Positions 5,088 through 6,401 of a stretch of DNA of 6,401 bases are shown piece after piece. The notes under the pieces are model-generated. The model had not been told where the DNA came from. It saw only the letters and a list, made by a program, of their open reading frames with translations, and ran no database searches. Source of the DNA: JBBPYA01 sp038200385 (GTDB lineage Bacteria > Actinomycetota > Actinomycetes > Mycobacteriales > Geodermatophilaceae); NCBI GenBank assembly GCA_038200385.1, contig JBBPYA010000250.1, forward strand, positions 1 to 6,401, given 5' to 3'. Within the stretch, counting starts at the first letter, position 1. The number at the start of each line of letters is the position of its first letter. The translations under genes and the position numbers were made by a program.

Positions 5088-6143
5088 TCACACCGCACCC
5101 CCGGTGGCCAGCACGGCCTCCCGCAACGTGCTCGGCGGCACCCCGCGGTCCAGACCCTCGGCCAGCAGCCGGGCGAAGGAGTAGTCAGGGTCGCCAGCCA
5201 GCGCCCGGTCCAGAGCCATCCGGGCGTAGCCGCCGTTGCCGCGTAGGTAGGCGTGCACCGCCAGCAGTGTCGCGGCCGGCGCGTCGTACGGCGGGGTGGC
5301 CCTGCGGGTGAGCTCCACCCACAGCGACTCCGCGGCGTGCTCGAGGTCGGTTCCGATCCAGCACAGCGCGGCGTCCCGGACGCTGACGTCACCCAGGCCC
5401 AGCGCCAGCCGGGCCAGCTGCTTCGGGGCCAGCTCGGTGACGCGGTCGACCCTGGCCAGCACGACCTGCTCCAGCAGTCGCCGGCTGTCCGCGGCGACGC
5501 TGACCCTGCCGCGCTCGGCGAGCTCGGACAGCAGAGCGGGCCCGACCCGCTCGAACGTCCGGTCCAGGTCTGACCGATCCCGGCCGGCCACCGGCGCCAG
5601 GGACCGCTCCAGGGACTCCCGCGAGTCGTGGATCACTTCGCCCTGCAATGCCGATAGCGCGGCGAGGTTGGCGACCTGCCGCGAGTCCACCGGGCTGCCC
5701 CCGACGGGACAGCAACGCGCCCGGCCGCACAGGTAGGAGCCCCAGCGGCCGGAGCGCAGCCACAGCACGTCCCGCACGTCGAGGGCCTGCTCGTCGCAGG
5801 CCGACCGCAGCGCGGTCACGAGTGCCGGATGCGGGCGGGCCTGACGGTCTTCGGAGACCACCAGGAGGAACGCCGCGCCCGCACCGGCGTGGCGCAGGTG
5901 GGCAGCCACCACTGCGGCCAGCTGCGGCGCGTGCCGCCGGCGGGGCAGATCCACCCGCATCGTCAGGCAGATCTCCCGCCGCTCGGAGGCTAGGCCCAGC
6001 GCGACGACGGACTCCGAGGGATGGAAACCGATGAGGAACGGCACCGCGGCGGCCACCTGGGCGGGCGTCGTCAGGCGCAGGGTCGCCCTGGTCGACCACG
6101 GCGCCGGGCCGCGACCGGGGGACGGCGATGCGACATGAGTCAT
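5088..6143 (-). CDS. DUF4192 domain-containing protein
   Basis: This is a complete 351-residue protein that matches the actinobacterial DUF4192 family. The conserved opening LTTPAQVAAAVPFLIGFHPS (24-43) continues to ESVVAL (44-49). A central RWGSYLC (133-139) followed by CCP (144-146) gives a cysteine cluster, C139/C144/C145. The C-terminal helical part contains AYLRGNGGYARMALDRAL and DPDYSFARLL, resembling a TPR-like pair, as is usual in this family. Function is unknown; I see no catalytic signature, signal peptide or membrane segment. The Cys cluster could bind metal, which is speculation. The ATG at 6143 has no clear Shine-Dalgarno. CACGAT (6155-6150, minus strand) ends 6 nt before it, so a leaderless start is possible, though the match to TANNNT is imperfect. 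The gene is divergent from the partial gene at the right edge and converges on the S9 peptidase. Confidence 0.92.
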   Translation of the reverse strand: MTHVASPSPGRGPAPWSTRATLRLTTPAQVAAAVPFLIGFHPSESVVALGLASERREICLTMRVDLPRRRHAPQLAAVVAAHLRHAGAGAAFLLVVSEDRQARPHPALVTALRSACDEQALDVRDVLWLRSGRWGSYLCGRARCCPVGGSPVDSRQVANLAALSALQGEVIHDSRESLERSLAPVAGRDRSDLDRTFERVGPALLSELAERGRVSVAADSRRLLEQVVLARVDRVTELAPKQLARLALGLGDVSVRDAALCWIGTDLEHAAESLWVELTRRATPPYDAPAATLLAVHAYLRGNGGYARMALDRALAGDPDYSFARLLAEGLDRGVPPSTLREAVLATGGAV

Positions 6144-6202
6144 GGCCCGATCGTGGCCGTCCGGCCGACCCCCGAGCGGCCTCGACCGGCCGCCTGGGGA
6201 CA

Positions 6203-6229
6203 GTGCCGCCGCTGTGGACGAGGCGGCAC
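6203..6229. repeat. 8-bp perfect inverted repeat with an 11-nt loop
   Basis: GTGCCGCC (6203-6210) pairs perfectly with GGCGGCAC (6222-6229). The 11-nt loop contains TGTGGACGA (6213-6221), one mismatch from the actinobacterial DnaA box TGTGGACAA. There is no T-run after the stem on the plus strand, so an intrinsic terminator is unlikely. It could be an operator or leader hairpin, or chance in GC-rich DNA. Confidence 0.55.
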
Positions 6230-6276
6230 CCTGCGAGCGGGTTCGTGGTAGGAGCCGTTCCGGGCGGCAGCCGGCG

Positions 6277-6292
6277 AGCGGAATCGTCCGCT
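6277..6292. repeat. 6-bp inverted repeat with a 4-nt spacer
   Basis: AGCGGA (6277-6282) and TCCGCT (6287-6292) flank ATCG, about 65 bp before the right-edge ATG. The 16-bp dyad has the size of a dimeric-regulator site or a small leader hairpin. No known operator is recognised. Confidence 0.45.
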
Positions 6293-6346
6293 TTCGGCCA
6301 GGATCAACCGCACCGGCGGTACCTGCGCTGCCGGCGGCACGGGGGC

Positions 6347-6351
6347 GGAGG
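6347..6351 (+). promoter_or_regulatory. Ribosome binding site of the right-edge gene
   Basis: GGAGG lies 5 nt before the ATG at 6357. It is the main evidence that this ATG is a real start. Confidence 0.65.
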
Positions 6352-6356
6352 TGGCA

Positions 6357-6401
6357 ATGCCCGGATCGGCGAAGAGCGAGGCGCGCAAAGCGGCGAACAG
6401 C
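6357..6401 (+). CDS. Start of a plus-strand gene cut by the right edge; possibly a principal sigma factor
   Basis: Fifteen codons are visible (MPGSAKSEARKAANS), open to the window edge, with GGAGG 5 nt upstream. The Ala/Lys/Ser-rich, low-complexity start resembles the disordered N-terminal extension of actinobacterial principal sigma factors (SigA/HrdB/RpoD). From memory, DUF4192 genes often sit next to such sigma genes, and ideR and sigA lie close together in mycobacteria. That identity is inference from context. Fifteen residues contain no diagnostic domain, and a DNA-binding or ribosomal-type basic N-terminus would look similar. Confidence 0.55.
   Translation, partial: MPGSAKSEARKAANS

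Larger units (their letters stand above)
6144..6356. other. Divergent intergenic region between DUF4192 and the right-edge gene
   Basis: These 213 bp must hold the promoters of both flanking genes. I see two inverted repeats (listed separately) and a GGAGG for the right-hand gene, but no convincing -35/-10 pair on the plus strand. GGAAT at 6280-6284 resembles a SigR -35, but no GTT follows at the required spacing. Confidence 0.6.

Noticed and set aside
6280..6304. SigR-type promoter (GGAAT plus spaced GTT) upstream of the right-edge gene
   Set aside because: GGAAT is present at 6280-6284, but 18-19 bp downstream there is no GTT.

Overview
The window is very GC-rich and gene-dense, with G/C-ending codons throughout. 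Its IdeR protein matches the mycobacterial/corynebacterial IdeR-DtxR type residue for residue at the metal sites. Together with the DUF4192 gene and the actinobacterial GNAT-first acetyltransferase, this points to an actinomycete. I cannot name the family or genus with confidence. Everything visible is ordinary chromosomal housekeeping or regulatory content. There is no phage, plasmid, CRISPR, insertion sequence, tRNA or rRNA signal.

Left part (1-1736, minus strand): a two-gene unit made of acuC, a complete zinc-dependent deacetylase, and a downstream GNAT acetyltransferase that overlaps it by 17 nt and runs off the left edge. The pair looks like an eraser/writer cassette for reversible lysine acetylation, most likely acting on acyl-CoA synthetases. 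acuC has no usable Shine-Dalgarno sequence and a -10-like TAGCGT 8 nt upstream of its ATG, so it may be leaderless.

Middle (1737-3025): a 190-bp divergent intergenic region separates acuC from ideR, the iron-dependent repressor. It carries a perfect 46-bp direct repeat (80-bp period) that duplicates ideR's own Shine-Dalgarno, GTG start and first codons. The upstream copy therefore opens a 27-codon leader ORF whose TGA overlaps the ideR start as GTGA. Directly after the ideR stop, on the minus strand, lies a degraded N-terminal remnant of a GlcD-type FAD-binding oxidoreductase. It has two apparent single-base deletions and is cut off at the ideR stop codon.

Right part (3026-6401): a complete cytoplasmic S9 (prolyl-oligopeptidase family) serine peptidase on the plus strand converges, with a 7-bp gap, on a complete DUF4192 protein on the minus strand. 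Divergent from DUF4192, after a 213-bp intergenic region with two inverted repeats, the first 15 codons of a plus-strand gene enter at the right edge. Its Ala/Lys-rich start and its position suggest, but do not prove, a principal sigma factor. As I recall, ideR and sigA also lie within about ten genes of each other in mycobacteria.

The most interesting features are the duplicated translation-start block ahead of ideR with its leader ORF, and the truncated oxidoreductase scar. I did not find a convincing novel multi-gene system.
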